Shown: positions 9,663-21,029 of the stretch, piece by piece
Position numbering within the stretch: the stretch's first letter is position 1
Layout: each line of letters starts with the position of its first letter
NCBI GenBank assembly: GCA_964059195.1
Contig: CAXKWD010000001.1
Span: 215,148,484-215,212,483, forward strand
Direction of reading: 5' to 3'
Length of the DNA: 64,000 nucleotides
Source of the DNA: Ectobius pallidus
Taxonomy: Eukaryota > Arthropoda > Insecta > Blattodea > Ectobiidae
Position numbers and translations under genes: made by a program
Notes under the pieces: generated by a model
Seen by the model: only the letters and a program-made list of their open reading frames with translations
Told to the model about the DNA's origin: nothing
Databases searched by the model: none

Positions 9663-10176
9663 GAGAACATTATAGGAGAAAAATTCCTCCGACACTGGGA
9701 CTTGAACCCAGGACCTTTGGCTATTCGCGCCAATGCTCTACCAACTGAGCTAAGCCGGGGTTCAATTCACAGTGCCAGATGGAACCTCTCTCCTATGACT
9801 GATTGCCCTAATGGTCTACCTCACAGACAGACAAGTTATGTCGTATGCAGTACTGTGAGGCACACTTTAAGTAGTGATTTTTGTGACCGGGCTCCCACTG
9901 TTATTGTACAGTTAACTTTCAAGAAAGATACATAAGCATTCATGAACCACAGATTATTGTCTCTGTTGGACTTTATATGGGCAATCATTCATAGGAGAGA
10001 GGTTCCATCTGGCGCTGTTAACTGAACCCCGGCTTAGCTCAGTTGGTAGAGCATTGACGCGAATAGACAAAGGTTCTGGGTTCAAGTCCCAGTGTTGGAG
10101 GAATTGTTCTTCTATAATATTCTCATGTAAAGTCCAACAGAAACTATAATCTGTGGTTCATGAATGCTTATGTATC
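9663..10176. mobile_element. Palindromic head-to-head dimer of SINE S1 with 13-bp TSD
   Basis: Left unit 9663-9973 is minus-oriented; right unit about 9990-10176 is plus-oriented and truncated upstream of its tRNA domain. Both carry the full tRNA-like core with A and B boxes. The whole 514-bp palindrome is bounded by tattataaactat at 9650-9662 and 10177-10189, so it was inserted as a single unit. Confidence 0.85.
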
Positions 10177-10189
10177 TATTATAAACTAT

Positions 10190-10734
10190 ATTTTGGGAAA
10201 TTTTTAGTTATCTTCCATTATTGATACATATAAGTAGCCTACGCTTATATATCAGGCACAAGGATATTGGAGGGAGCAGTCAGGATGTGTAAATAGGGGG
10301 TTGTGGTTACTGTTCATGTTTCTCATAACAATTCATAGTAGAGCCTGCAAACCTTCCTTATAGACATAAACTGCCCATGAGAACACATGGAACAGAAGAC
10401 TGAAAATCAGAATAATGAATTCTCACTTTGGGAACGCGCGTGGAGAAAGAGCCCAAGCCCGAACGAAGTATTCATGGTTTCTGAGTGCTTTGGGATCAAA
10501 CCTATTGCCAATCTGTCAAACCAACAAATTCACTACATCCACATTTAGGGCCTGATAACCTGCAGATGTAAGAGTACTCTTGTTATGGTCTTATATTGAA
10601 CACTGTTGACAATGCAATTAGGGTCTAAAAAATTCACAACCATGACATCAACCTATCCTAAGATTTTGTTCTTTGGGGCAGTGAACTGCAATGAACATGA
10701 AAGACAAAGAAATTTTAAAAAAGCGAAGGCATTT
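10190..10734. other. Intergenic, nothing recognised
   Basis: No gene, RNA or clear repeat seen. Confidence 0.35.
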
Positions 10735-10830
10735 ACTCCCACAGCATCCACACTGAAACCCAGAGCGTGGGAGCCTTACCTTCCCTGAAACCTAGGATCT
10801 CCATGGCCTGTATAGGGAACACTTTAATAA
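10735..10830 (+). repeat. Dispersed repeat S8, copy 2
   Basis: Diverged match to 3663-3815 over its 3' half (gggagcctta ... ctccatggcctgtatagg). Confidence 0.5.
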
Positions 10831-10931
10831 AGAGATATCTCATGGTGTAGTTGACTGAGACAGTGTGCTACATGCCAGAAGTATAGGAAGTGAGGAAGTA
10901 CATGGTATATATATATATATATATATATATG

Positions 10932-11587
10932 TAGGCTTGCCAGATTTCTGAAATGTTGAACTGGGACACCGGAATGCCCCCCAGCATCGCGGGTATTCAA
11001 GGGTACACACCCTTGGTGGGTTTTTAGAGTGTTTTAGAGGGTAGTTTATTCTCATTGCTATGAACAAATGGTTACTATTTAGGAACCTAAACCAGGGGTA
11101 ATAATAAATGACATAAGCATATAAATTTAAACATTTTATTTCTAACATGTTAATATTTAAAAGTTACTTAAGTAAGAAGAAACACTTTGAACGAGGAATA
11201 AAAATTTGAACAATATTTACATGTAAATTTCATTGGCTAGGACCTTTTTTAGAAAATCTTTTTGGTTTCAATCTTCTTGTAAAAATCTTCACAAGCTCTC
11301 GCATCGCTCATGGTCACAATTGGCAAGACAAGACGATACAATGACAATATTATTTATTAGCAGACCATCACTCTTCTATAGTTTACATTTTTTCATACAG
11401 TACAGAAATAAATTAAAAAGTAATTATCCTAAATAATCTTTCACAGTTCATTATTTTTAGATTTTTCTGGTCATCTAGAAAATCAAATTTAATTTTTACC
11501 GAGACGTGAAGTAAACCGGCTGGGACACCGAGATTTTGTCTGAAAACCGGGACTATCCCGGTCAAACCGGGACGTCTGGTAAGCCTA
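10932..11587. mobile_element. Non-autonomous hAT element in a (TA)n tract, 8-bp TSD
   Basis: Ends taggcttgccaga and, inverted, taggcttaccaga. Perfect 8-bp duplication tatatatg at 10924-10931 and 11588-11595. The left TSD lies in the TA microsatellite 10905-10930. Internal ccgggac repeats sit near both ends. No transposase. Confidence 0.85.
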
Positions 11588-11595
11588 TATATATG

Positions 11596-11985
11596 GCTTA
11601 GAAGGAGCTAAAAGAGCTTATATTCTTTACCCAACCATTCACTACAAATCCAATTATAAATAAGTAAAAATGTTGACGTAGGAAAAAAGAACACCCACGA
11701 GAGCTGCATATCATTCCTCAAAGAAAAATATTATGCAAGATTTGGCAGTCTTTTATTTTTTCAGTACAAGGTGTTGTTTGGTACAATATCTATCGCTTGG
11801 TTGCACAACTGAAAAAACTAGGGATCATCAAAGAAGAAAACTGAAAGCATTATTGTTGCACACATACTCATGTATTGTTTGATATCTATTTTGAATCAAA
11901 TTTACACCAATTAATGTAAGCTTTTGTTAAGAATAATACATTTAAAATTTAATCTTGTTTGGTCTTTCAATGTTTCAACCCAATT
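11596..11985. other. Intergenic, nothing recognised
   Basis: AT-rich sequence before the LINE fragment; no features seen. Confidence 0.35.
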
Positions 11986-11989
11986 GATT

Positions 11990-12828
11990 TGATTGGATCG
12001 AACAGTACGACAGAGCTACAGAAAGCGATAAACACACTGGAGGAATGGGCGGTAGAAAACAAACTACAAATAAACAAAGGAAAAACAGTAATGATGACTT
12101 TCAGGAAAGGGGGAAGACAAGCACAGGAGGACAAAATACTTTACGAGAGGGAACCACTGACAGTTGTAAATCATTACAAATACCTAGGGCTAACACTGCA
12201 AACCACAGCAAAGACCTTCCGACTACACGTAAAAGCCCGAGCAGCAACAGCAACAAAGGCCATATTTGACATAAAGGATCTAACGAGACTGTCCATGGAC
12301 ACAGCATTAAGGCTATTCAATGCCAAAATAATACCAATGCTCACATACGGCATAGAAGTAATATGGGAGAAGCTAGGGAAAAGAGACCTGCAAACCATGG
12401 AAGCTGTCAAGGCAAGATTCCTAAAGGCGGCGATGGGAATTTCTAAATACACGCGCTCAAGATTGGTCTATATACTAGCCAGAGAACCTTTTCTGATGGA
12501 AGACCTACGCCACAGATATGATCTACCATCAACAAGTGGAAGGAAGGACATAATGGAAGAAAGGAAGACCAAGCAGAGGGACATATGGACAGAGTTCTAC
12601 AGCTTGGAGGCCATGATAAACAGAGAGTGGACAGGCACAAACCAGGATTTGAGACATTTTGTGATTTCTCTCGCAGTCCATGGTTACCACCACAAAATAT
12701 GTGCCCAAAAGGCATTTCATGACCCGGACCAAAGCTGTGTGTGCGAACGGTGTGGTAACGAGTGCAATCAATATCACGTCATCTATTGCAAGAATAGAGG
12801 AAAATCCCTGATTGAGTACTGTAAATAA
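11990..12828 (+). pseudogene. Zinc-knuckle LINE, 5'-truncated (copy LA)
   Basis: Open frame just downstream of the YADD motif: LQKAINTLEEWAVENKLQIN, KYLGLTLQ, MLTYGIEVIWE, ILAREPFLMEDL, then HGYHHKIC and the C-terminal knuckle C-V-C-x2-C-x3-C-x3-YH-x3-C. Ends with TAA at 12826-12828. Non-LTR retrotransposon; clade not certain (Jockey/I-like by the C-terminal knuckle). The longest intact C-terminal half in the window and a useful reference for the other five pieces. Confidence 0.85.
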
Positions 12829-13124
12829 GACTGATGTCCCAAGTGCAGGGAACACAGTTTAAAATATGCTCAACTTGAGTGCACCTATCTGTTATTATTA
12901 TTATTATTTGTACTAAATGTGAAATAATGTAAGTAATGTAATATAATAAATAATAATAATAATTATTCCAAAAACAAACAACCAAAAAACTCTTTATATT
13001 TGTGTACGCCATGCACACAATAATAAAAGTTTAAAATTGTCTTATTAGATTGAATTACTAAGTTGCATCCCATGGCAACATGCAAAAAACCAAGCAGTTT
13101 CATATAGTATAATAAACAATTTTC

Positions 13125-13215
13125 TTCTGGCCAGGAACCTGGAGGTTCATTGCCACGCTTATATAAGCCTGCATTTAACCCTATTCTGTGATACCTCCAT
13201 CCAACCATCCCTCTC
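13125..13215 (-). pseudogene. 3' end of another LINE (related to 34955-35405)
   Basis: The minus strand gives RGMVGWRYHRIG, NAGLYKRGNEPPGSW. The DNA matches 34960-35035 (ttcattgcc ... ccaaccatccctc). Short 3' remnant directly abutting SINE S2. Confidence 0.6.
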
Positions 13216-13217
13216 AA

Positions 13218-13440
13218 ATCCTAAAACTAAACTCCGTGGCTCTACATCCCTGAAGGGACAAGGCCTACCACCCGACCACTGCATCATCTACCATAGGCAG
13301 ATGGCTGGATTTGGGGGCATATTGTCAGCATGCCGACACCCATGGCTGTTAATGGTGGTTTCAAGTAGCTCCTCAATTTTATTCACGAGGCTGAGTGCAC
13401 CCTGTTCCAGACCTCCCTACCTCAGAAAAAACTGCTCAAC
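13218..13440 (-). mobile_element. SINE S2, partial copy
   Basis: Shares aaactccgtgg, catcatctacc, gccgacaccca and gaggctgagtgcaccc with the full copy at 62588-62908. It lacks the tRNA head. Confidence 0.75.
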
Positions 13441-13583
13441 TTTGACACCTTAGTGGGCATCCAGGGAACTTTGATCAAATTCATCCACTCACCACCAGAT
13501 GGCCACTCAAAATATGATGATGATGATGATGAGATAGCGGACATCCATTGAAACGACCGTTTTGGGTTAATAAAACGAATAGT

Positions 13584-14453
13584 TAGGGCTCGGATTTTTA
13601 GGTAAATACATATTTTTTTTGCTATTACTTATGATTTCTGGACTTTGTCAAAGTTCCGGTTGGGACCTTTGGATTCAAAATACTGAGTTGCATATCACAT
13701 AAAAATAAATATTTTCGATATTTCTTATTTGAATAAATATTTTTGGTAACTTAATTTTTTTACATATTTTACCACATATCACATTTAGAAATGAATATTT
13801 TGACTATTTTTGTAAAATTGTGCCATATTTTGAATATGTTGCATTGTTATGTTGAGTCAGACAATAAATCAGGGCTGATTTGGCCTTCAATAGTGCAAAT
13901 TTCTGTTTCCTCTCACACTGCATTACTAAGTTGGAAACAACAAAACAATTCTTGACAGAATCAATAAAAGAAACCAAACACATTGAAAACAAACTTAACA
14001 AAATCAGTGGTTCAAAAGCAAACGAAGTTAAAGAAAAATTCTTGTCATGCCTAAATAAGAATGAAAGGTTACAAGTGTTGCCAAAGATTTAAGATATTTT
14101 AATGGGTAACAGTGTAGAGAACTTGGAGCAGATGGAACATCTGAGTGTCAGTGATACTGCGTTTTACAAATATGCAAGATTAACATCCTGCAATGTTGAA
14201 CGTACATTTTCAAGATACAAGTCTCTGTTCCGTGAAAATCGTCACAGCTTTAAGATGCACAACTTAAGATCTACTTCTGTCGTTCACTGCAACAGTTCTA
14301 CACTTGCTGACTAAAATGACTAGATGAGTACTTCTGTAAATATTGGTTAAATAAATAAAATATTTTTATACTTTTTAAACATATTTTCGACTTTTTAACC
14401 ACATAAAAAATAAATATTTTCGTTTTTATAAGCACCTAAAAGTCCGAGCCCTA
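13584..14453 (+). mobile_element. hAT element with transposase dimerisation-domain remnant
   Basis: Ends tagggctcggatttttaggt and, inverted, tagggctcggacttttaggt. Flanked by 8-mers cgaatagt and ctaatagt (7 of 8 identical). 14102-14314 encodes the hAT C-terminal signature (TSCNVERTFSRYKSLFRENR, then a short HSF block); 13880-14092 encodes a fragment of the preceding region. The catalytic part is deleted, so the element is non-autonomous. Confidence 0.85.
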
Positions 14454-14540
14454 CTAATAGTGAAGTTAGTGTGTATATTTCCGTACTCAGTCTTGCTACA
14501 GATTTCAGCACTTCACTGTGCTATTTCCCCAGTAATATAC

Positions 14541-15840
14541 TGAACACCGCTTAATGTAATCATGGATAATGAAATCAATTGGATAATGTTATCACTTTTA
14601 TGAAATCCTGCAAGGATTAATACTGATACATTGAAAAAATGCTGTCAAGAATAAAATAAAATTGTTTATCTAATGAAAAAATGCTGTTTATTGTGATCAA
14701 AAATTCAGTTTATGTTATCACATTTTCCTTTTGCGGCTTTATTTCCAAGTACTGTACGCCATTCAAAATTTTGTTTTTAAGGGTTTCGTTTCTAAGCCAA
14801 CTGTATTGTGTTGTACTGGAGGTAGCAATTCTGTTCCCAGCTCACAGGATAACCATGGCATTACTGGACATTATCTAACTTTCTCTTTTAACCAATAAAA
14901 CATGTTTCACCCCATAGTTAAGCTGCTGCTTTTGATTTATGAAGATAACAGTGTTCACATGCAGTGATGGCCAGTGTAAAATGAAGAGACTTGAACAGAC
15001 AGCCATTAGATGTTTTGCTATGCAGCGTTCACCACAGATCAGTATAGACTTCCAAAAATACTCTTAACTGAATATGGAGTATTGGTTAATAAACTCTGAA
15101 AGGAAAGTAAAAAAATCCCTTTAAGCAAGCTACAGGCTGAGGTAGATTTCAAAGTGCTTTTGGTTTAATTTACTGTCGCTGCGTAGCACTCTTCTTCTTT
15201 AGCCTTGGCATGACAAACCCGCAATAATAGGTGCAAAAAAGAGGAAAGAGCACTTTTTCAAACATTCAAATCTCGCCTTAAATGAGAGCTATCGAGAAAC
15301 TAGCTATTGATTTGTAGAGTACTCATCAAGAGCTTTTCAATGATACCCCACAAGACGTGGTTTCAAAAATTTCGAATTTCCATCCCCCCCACCCCCACTC
15401 GTACCCCCAAAACCCCCGAATCGTTGGTGTCACTGTGAACTCCATAGGGAGTACTCTAATTTATTCAAACAAAGTTTCCCTCTATACTTCATAGGGGCCG
15501 AGATATAAATTTTTAAAAATTTCAACCCCCTCCCCCGACCACCCCCTTGGGCCAATTTTGCTCATTAACGAACTTGTCCGAACTATTGGGCCTAAAAACA
15601 ACATAAAAAAATTTGGTTCAAATATCTTAAAAATTACGGCCGCTATCGTGTAAAGATATATATATAAATATCACAAATTTTTTTTTTTTTAACGGGCGGT
15701 GGTTTTGTACTTAGGGGAGCATGAAACGTAAAGATATGAAAGAATTTTTCGAAAACCATGACATGGTATCCATTGCAATAGGTAGATTTTTCTTTGAAAT
15801 CTACCTAAAAACAATTAAGAACTTTGTTACTGGTTAAAAA
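14541..15840 (+). mobile_element. DNA-element family R3, copy 1 (interrupted)
   Basis: 14541-15111 aligns with 61908-62475 over its length (ccgcttaatgtaat, ggataatgttatcactttta, gtattgtgttgtactggagg). The 3' tail (aacaattaagaactttgtta) resumes only at about 15807-15840, so about 0.7 kb was inserted here (next entry). No coding capacity recognised. Confidence 0.75.
15140..15806. mobile_element. TIR element R4 nested in R3, carrying the 565-bp repeat
   Basis: 15-bp perfect terminal inverted repeats aggtagatttcaaag (15140-15154) and ctttgaaatctacct (15792-15806). The interior 15208-15772 recurs at 51697-52238 with high similarity. No recognisable protein. Confidence 0.65.
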
Positions 15841-15914
15841 ATGCCTGGGAAGGAGGGGTTTAGGGTTTTGAATGACTTCTCCTAGGTGGCGTTGCTAGTA
15901 ATGCAAAAGGTGAA

Positions 15915-16100
15915 ACTAATTTTTTCTTCCTTTTCCTCTCTCTTCCTCCTTTTCTCTCACCTTCTCCTCGCCATACCTACCTATTTCGGACCTATTCCTA
16001 ACAGCCAATTTTGGACCGACCAGGATTCGAACTCATGACCACTAGCACCGTAACCAGCAGCCTTAACCACTACACCACGAGCGATTGCTGAGCGGTGAAG
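15915..16100 (-). mobile_element. tRNA-derived SINE S5, copy 1
   Basis: The minus strand shows tggtgtagtggttaaggc (A box) and gagttcgaatcctgg (B box). A pyrimidine-rich block and the phrase aattcatctatttaagtt are shared with 24930-25150. Confidence 0.7.
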
Positions 16101-16365
16101 GGAAAATTCATCTATTTAAGTTATTATAGTACATTAAGTATTAAGTATTAAGTCATTATAGTACAAGAGAAATAACCATTTTCATGCAAGGGTCATTTTT
16201 GGAATGTTTTTTACTTAATTTTGCAAGGGTCATTTCTATAACGCTGTGATTTTGTATATTTCTATGCATATATGAGGTGCTTGCGCAAGGTTCGGAAGCG
16301 AGGGAAAGAAGGCGAGATCGGGCGGAGCTTGGCTGGTGCATGAACTAAATTTGTCTGTTGTTGTA

Positions 16366-17183
16366 GGGGAGATTGCCCCGGCACTGGTCAGGCCCCATTA
16401 CCAGTAAACAAGGTTTCCTCTAAAATGCTACTTTCGATATTAAAAATGTCGAGAAGCTGTCAGTTAAAACAGCAATAAAGCTATTTCACATCAAGATAGC
16501 TCCAATAGCATGCTATGCAATTGCAACAATCTGGACTCGGCTGAATGCAGCAAACCTAAAAACATTAGAATCAGTCAAAACCGCTTATCTACGAAGAGTG
16601 CTTCGACTGCCGAGGTCAGCAAAATCCAGACTGATATATCTGCTAACTGATGAGGACTTTTTCGTAAGGGAAATAGCATCAAGGAATAACCTGCCGCATA
16701 CCGTAGCCTACAATGCGCACATTCAAGACAGATTGGGAAAAGCAGAGGATGTTGACCAAGGATTCTACCTCACCCCAGCAATGAACACTGTGGAATGGAA
16801 GGAACCGAACTTTAACTTGCGACACGTTTTCACGAGGACTGCTGCTCACGGTTTCCACTATAGAATATGTATTCAAAGAGGGTTTCACCAGGCATCAGAT
16901 CAGTGCGTGTGTACGCTGTGTAACCAGAAATGTGAACAGTATCACATACTTGACTGTATAGCTAGAACAAGATCCCTCAAATTCTATGCAGATGACAATA
17001 ACTTTTCTTCTTAATGCACATTGTGCGAATTTCCATTAAATAATAAAATGGTGAGATAAACACAAACTCTATGCAAGGAATAAAGTTCCTTTTGTTCCTG
17101 CCTCACACTGCTATCTCTCGCCATTTTAGAGGAAACCTTATTGACCGGTAACAAGGCCTGACTGGTACCGGGGCAATCTCCCC
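16366..17183. mobile_element. TIR DNA transposon (TA target) carrying a LINE fragment
   Basis: About 64-bp inverted repeats: ggggagattgccccggcact at the left, its complement at 17123-17183, including the block gaggaaacc. TA flanks at 16364-16365 and 17184-17185 suggest the Tc1/mariner superfamily. Almost the whole interior is LINE LB; no transposase remains. Confidence 0.75.
16436..17026 (+). pseudogene. Zinc-knuckle LINE (copy LB)
   Basis: Translates as VKTAIKLFHIKIAP, LIYLLTDEDFFVREI, AAHGFHYRICIQRGFH, then C-V-C-x2-C-x3-C-x3-YH-x3-C and TAA at 17012-17014. Followed at 17013 by the family 14-mer aatgcacattgtgc. 5'-truncated after the polymerase core. Confidence 0.85.
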
Positions 17184-17217
17184 TAGTTTTTTTAGTTGTG
17201 ACAGTAAGACACAAATT

Positions 17218-17671
17218 CTACACCTTTTCAACCTCAATTTCGGAAAAAGTAATTTCAATTTCGGAAAAAGTAATTTCAATTTCGGAAAAGGTAATTTCAA
17301 TTTCGGAAAAAGTAATTTCAATTTCGGAAAAAGTAACTTCAATTTCGGAAATACGAGGGCTATTTTTTTTAAACCTCCGATGGGGCATAAAATGAAAATC
17401 ACAGTGAAAATCAAAACTGTTTTATTTGGAACATTTAGGTACACCTTCTAGCTACTTCTCTACATAATCTCGCTCCGATTGAGTCATTTGTCCTAGCGTG
17501 GTACCAACTTTACTATACCCTCTTCGTAGCCCTCGTATTTCCGAAATTGAAGTTACTTTTTCCGAAATTGAAATTACCTTTTCCGAAATAGAAATTACCT
17601 TTTCCGAAATTGAAATTATTTTTTCCGAAATTGGAATTACTTTTTCCGAAATTGAGGTTGAAAAGGTGTAG
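17218..17671. repeat. Foldback with 143-bp minisatellite arms around a mariner remnant
   Basis: Arms 17218-17360 and 17529-17671 have the same length. Each holds six copies of a 21-bp unit (tttcaatttcggaaaaagtaa) in opposite orientation. The 168-bp centre is bounded by tacgagggct and agccctcgta and encodes, on the minus strand, a mariner-like C-terminus ending in RDYVEK and a stop. The periodic peptide SISEKVI seen on both strands is a by-product of the 21-bp unit. Confidence 0.8.
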
Positions 17672-18426
17672 TGATGATTCACAAAACACTTTAGAACATT
17701 ATGAGAGCAGAAAATTTCCAGGCTGTTGGCGTTTCACTCACGATAGTGGCGAGCATCCTCAGAGGCAATCCTGTAGCAACGTGTCTGCCTTGCTAGCTAC
17801 TGACGGGAAAAAGGTAGAATCGGTCTCACCCGAGTTTTCACTCCCACTCCTATAATTGTGAAATATGATTTTTGGTGCAAGGGTATTTTATTTTATTATG
17901 AAATAATAGCCTATTTTGTTGTTTATAGTTGTGACAAATTATGTTTGGTGCAAGGTCTTTTATTATTCAGTGGAAGGAAAACTCGGGCGTGCCCGATTCT
18001 ACCGTTTCACCCTACTGGCAAACTGAGCTCTGGTCACGTGCTGTTCCAAAATTTATACCCTGGGCATGGTTTGGCGCACAGTTTTCTAGGCAGTCCGCTG
18101 TCCTGTTTTCATGAGACAGCTGCACTGTAGCTTCTCGTAATATCGGAAACCACAACTTGATCTTCAGGGCCAGAAATTTTCTACTCTCATCATGCACATT
18201 AATCAAGAACATTAATGCATCAGAATTTTATATTCAAATAAACTTTACACGTGAAATATTATGCTTTAGATATGGTATAATATATATACAGTTCTGTAAA
18301 GCACTAGAAATCAAGCAATCTTCGAAATACTGTACAAAAATAAAAATGATTACCGGTGTGTCTCTATAAAAATGTTTGTAGTATTGAGTTTTAGTAGAAT
18401 GAAAAAACACAAAAAAAAGAGCATGC
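17672..18426. other. Region downstream of PIAS (probable 3' UTR on minus strand)
   Basis: Non-coding. A minus-strand AATAAA lies near 17959 and another near 17885. No other feature seen. Confidence 0.35.
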
Positions 18427-20313
18427 TTAATACCGAGGCTGGTACATTGGATTGGTTGCATTTGTCATGTCGGGACCGAGACTTTGGTACATGGGGTAGG
18501 AAGACATATACAATGAGCTTGGGTATGCTGGGGGTGGAATAGGGGCAGGCAATGGATCCACTGGCACAGGCTGTGGAGGCGGTGGCGTCGGTGAGGATGC
18601 AGGAGGAGGAGAAGGACTGTCCAGCGTGATCACACTAGGACTTCCATATCCAGAATTTGATACAGGGGTAGGTTTCACAGCCTGGCTTGACAACTCAGGC
18701 TTGCTGGAGGCAGGTGTTTTCTTCGCAGAATCTGCTTCATCTTCAGAATCACTCAATGTCAAGTCTACTACAGTCGATTCCTTTTTCTTGGGTTCGTCTT
18801 TCTTAGCTGTGTTACTGTTCGGGACGGTAGCCTGAATCACTTCAAGATCATCAGACACTGTTTCAAGCTTCACTTTAGGCTTCTCTGGGGTATCTGTGGA
18901 AAATGTATCTGACTTATCTTTTTTAACAGCAAGAGACGCCCAGGAACCATCCTGATAGAGTTCAATTTCATTACCATCATCCGACAGCTTACCAGACAGT
19001 AAAACCTGCTGGAAATATCCATCTATAACAAGATTATCGTACAATGCTGGCTTGTCACATACCGGACACATCCAACTTGGCTTTTTTTCATTCATTTGTA
19101 GATACAACGAAGCATCAAAACACTGTAAATGGTAGCATGTAGATGCTCGGCAGGGGTTTGCCATTCTAATCTTACCTAGCGGGCAGACAAGTGACACTCT
19201 GAGGGATGTTGTGGCAATTTCACAATCTGCATCTTCATTCAGTTTTTCTTTAATCAGACCTTTGGTGAAGTCTGAATGTCTGATCCCCTTAGTTTTCAAT
19301 CTATGTAAAAGATCAGAAGAAGACAGCTTCCGAACTAAATAACATGCTACAACATAACCACGTCCAGAATCAGTGTTCCATGTAACTGTTATATGATTGG
19401 ATACGGTTGGGCTTAGTTTCACTAAAGGGGTTACATTAACTGGCCGAGGGGGTCGCTTAGGTTCAACTCCAGGTCTGTTTGTAGGGATAGGGTTGGGCAA
19501 AGGGCATATTTTTCCATTCACTTTCAAGCATACACCAGGAGGAAAGCAATCTTCTTGTTCACAACTTGTCTCCAGTAAACAAAACCTTGTCTGTACTTGA
19601 ACTGCATAATCCAGCTTAGAACCTGGCCTCAGATCTCTTGATATGGCAATGTCTGTTGCTTGCTGAGGCGTTAGATGAAACACAAAGTTAGATTCTTGTA
19701 CCCTTTGGGTTCCCCGAGGAGCTAAACTCGATGGCTTCAGAAGCTCTCCCATCAAATCATAAAACGGCAGACGTCTCAATCGCACATCGGGATGCACAGG
19801 ATAAGTACTACTCGGGCTTGCAGGTACAGGACTCACTTTCGGTTGATACTGGTACCCCATGTTGTTTGGGTACATATTTCGAGGAGCTTGTTGGCCTTGC
19901 ATTTGTCTATCAGTTGCACTGCTTGTGTACCCCACACCAGGCTGATATACAGGACCGCGCTGCGGAATCTGTGCTTGCATTGGTGTATTGTGTATAGCTG
20001 CTGTAGTTCCTCCCATTGGTGTTGTGTTGCATTGTTGTAAGGGCATCATAGAATTTGCTTGATTCTGTTGTTGTATAGATTTATAGAGTTCCTTTATTTT
20101 CTGTTGCACCGATGTCGATTGTAATCTTAATAAATCCACTGCCCGAGCTTGTAATTCGTTTTTCCGCCCATGTCTATTGCGACCGGCAAACCCTAGAAGC
20201 ATTTGAAGTTCTGACACTCGGAAACTTAACACCATATTTTTTAACGTGTCTGCCTCCGCCATCTTTCGAGGCTCAGGAAACATACGAGCTCGCTTTTCGG
20301 ATGGATCGGTCAT
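18427..20313 (-). CDS. Su(var)2-10: E3 SUMO-protein ligase PIAS (Su(var)2-10 homologue)
   Basis: 628 residues, full length. SAP domain at about 18-62 (LKNMVLSFRVSELQMLLGFA, NRHGRKNEL) binds chromatin. PINIT region about 175-330 (RRLPFYDLM, VCLKVNGKICPLPNP, ITVTWNTD). SP-RING about 363-430, with C377, C388, H395, C398, C416 and C419 binding Zn and recruiting UBC9. SUMO-interaction motif at 514-526 (TVVDLTLSDSEDE), a second VITLDSP near 561, then a proline-rich tail. Vertebrate PIAS starts near M18 here; the 17 extra N-terminal residues are in frame and either ATG is possible. Nuclear; transfers SUMO to transcription and chromatin proteins. One uninterrupted frame, which is unexpected because PIAS genes are normally multi-exon. 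No poly(A) tract or TSD was seen to mark it as a retrocopy. Confidence 0.95.
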   Translation of the reverse strand: MTDPSEKRARMFPEPRKMAEADTLKNMVLSFRVSELQMLLGFAGRNRHGRKNELQARAVDLLRLQSTSVQQKIKELYKSIQQQNQANSMMPLQQCNTTPMGGTTAAIHNTPMQAQIPQRGPVYQPGVGYTSSATDRQMQGQQAPRNMYPNNMGYQYQPKVSPVPASPSSTYPVHPDVRLRRLPFYDLMGELLKPSSLAPRGTQRVQESNFVFHLTPQQATDIAISRDLRPGSKLDYAVQVQTRFCLLETSCEQEDCFPPGVCLKVNGKICPLPNPIPTNRPGVEPKRPPRPVNVTPLVKLSPTVSNHITVTWNTDSGRGYVVACYLVRKLSSSDLLHRLKTKGIRHSDFTKGLIKEKLNEDADCEIATTSLRVSLVCPLGKIRMANPCRASTCYHLQCFDASLYLQMNEKKPSWMCPVCDKPALYDNLVIDGYFQQVLLSGKLSDDGNEIELYQDGSWASLAVKKDKSDTFSTDTPEKPKVKLETVSDDLEVIQATVPNSNTAKKDEPKKKESTVVDLTLSDSEDEADSAKKTPASSKPELSSQAVKPTPVSNSGYGSPSVITLDSPSPPPASSPTPPPPQPVPVDPLPAPIPPPAYPSSLYMSSYPMYQSLGPDMTNATNPMYQPRY

Positions 20314-20463
20314 AACAAGAAATTTAAAGATATTTAGGCATTATGAGAGCGGTGAGGACAGAGGAGAACACAAACTATTTTTTATCTACACTGACTCATT
20401 CTTAATCGCTATAGCCCCCGTTCTAATGGTTCTATAAATTAAAAAACAAACGAACATCAATAA

Positions 20464-20471
20464 CGCGCCAA
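20464..20471 (-). promoter_or_regulatory. E2F-like site upstream of PIAS
   Basis: Minus strand TTGGCGCG, about 150 bp upstream of the PIAS start, next to a second cgcg. It fits the E2F consensus TTTSSCGC except at one T. Presence of promoter-like sequence argues mildly against a recent retrocopy. Function is inferred. Confidence 0.35.
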
Positions 20472-21029
20472 GTAACGCGACAGCATAACAGTTATACCAG
20501 GAAATTTCTTCAGTGTGATACGCGCTCTTCAGTTTAAATATCCACCGCTAGGGACGCTTTATAAATCTAAAGATGAGTTGTGCAGACATGCTATGCGAAA
20601 GAAAATGTATAATTTTCAATATCTCAATTTTAATTACGTGGGTAGTCTCAGAGACAAATGCGCTAAATTCCACTATTGTCAAAGACAAGCAAAATAAACA
20701 ATACTGAGCATGTTTCTCATCTACAAATGCACAGCGCAAATTTTATCATCAAACTTTTTTTTTTGGTCATCATAACATAGTACAATACAATACAAGTTTA
20801 TGACCGCCTAAATGAGGCAATAGAGAATATAAACAGTATAATAAAGGAAACACAACAGATTCTACTGCAGTCCCGAAGAGCACAAAAATGATTAGATGTG
20901 GAATGCTATCAAGAACACAAGAAATATTATTTATATATTCTGATGCCGTCCATCTTATGTTCTGTTATTTTGTAAGGACTGCCCCTCCCTTGAGCTGTTA
21001 GCTCATTGGGGCATACCAGATAAATAAAT
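20472..21029. other. PIAS-EME1 intergenic region, left part
   Basis: AT-rich sequence before the LINE insertion. Nothing recognised. Confidence 0.35.

Noticed and set aside
12963..13217. 84-codon minus-strand frame as a gene
   Set aside because: Its recognisable part (AGLYKRGNEPPGSW) is the 3' end of a LINE; the rest is non-coding.
17198..17682. Open frames encoding repeated SISEKVI peptides on both strands
   Set aside because: Direct consequence of a 21-bp repeat (a multiple of three); no start context and no flanking gene structure.
18626..20437. Several plus-strand frames across the PIAS gene
   Set aside because: Antisense shadows of the strongly supported PIAS coding sequence.
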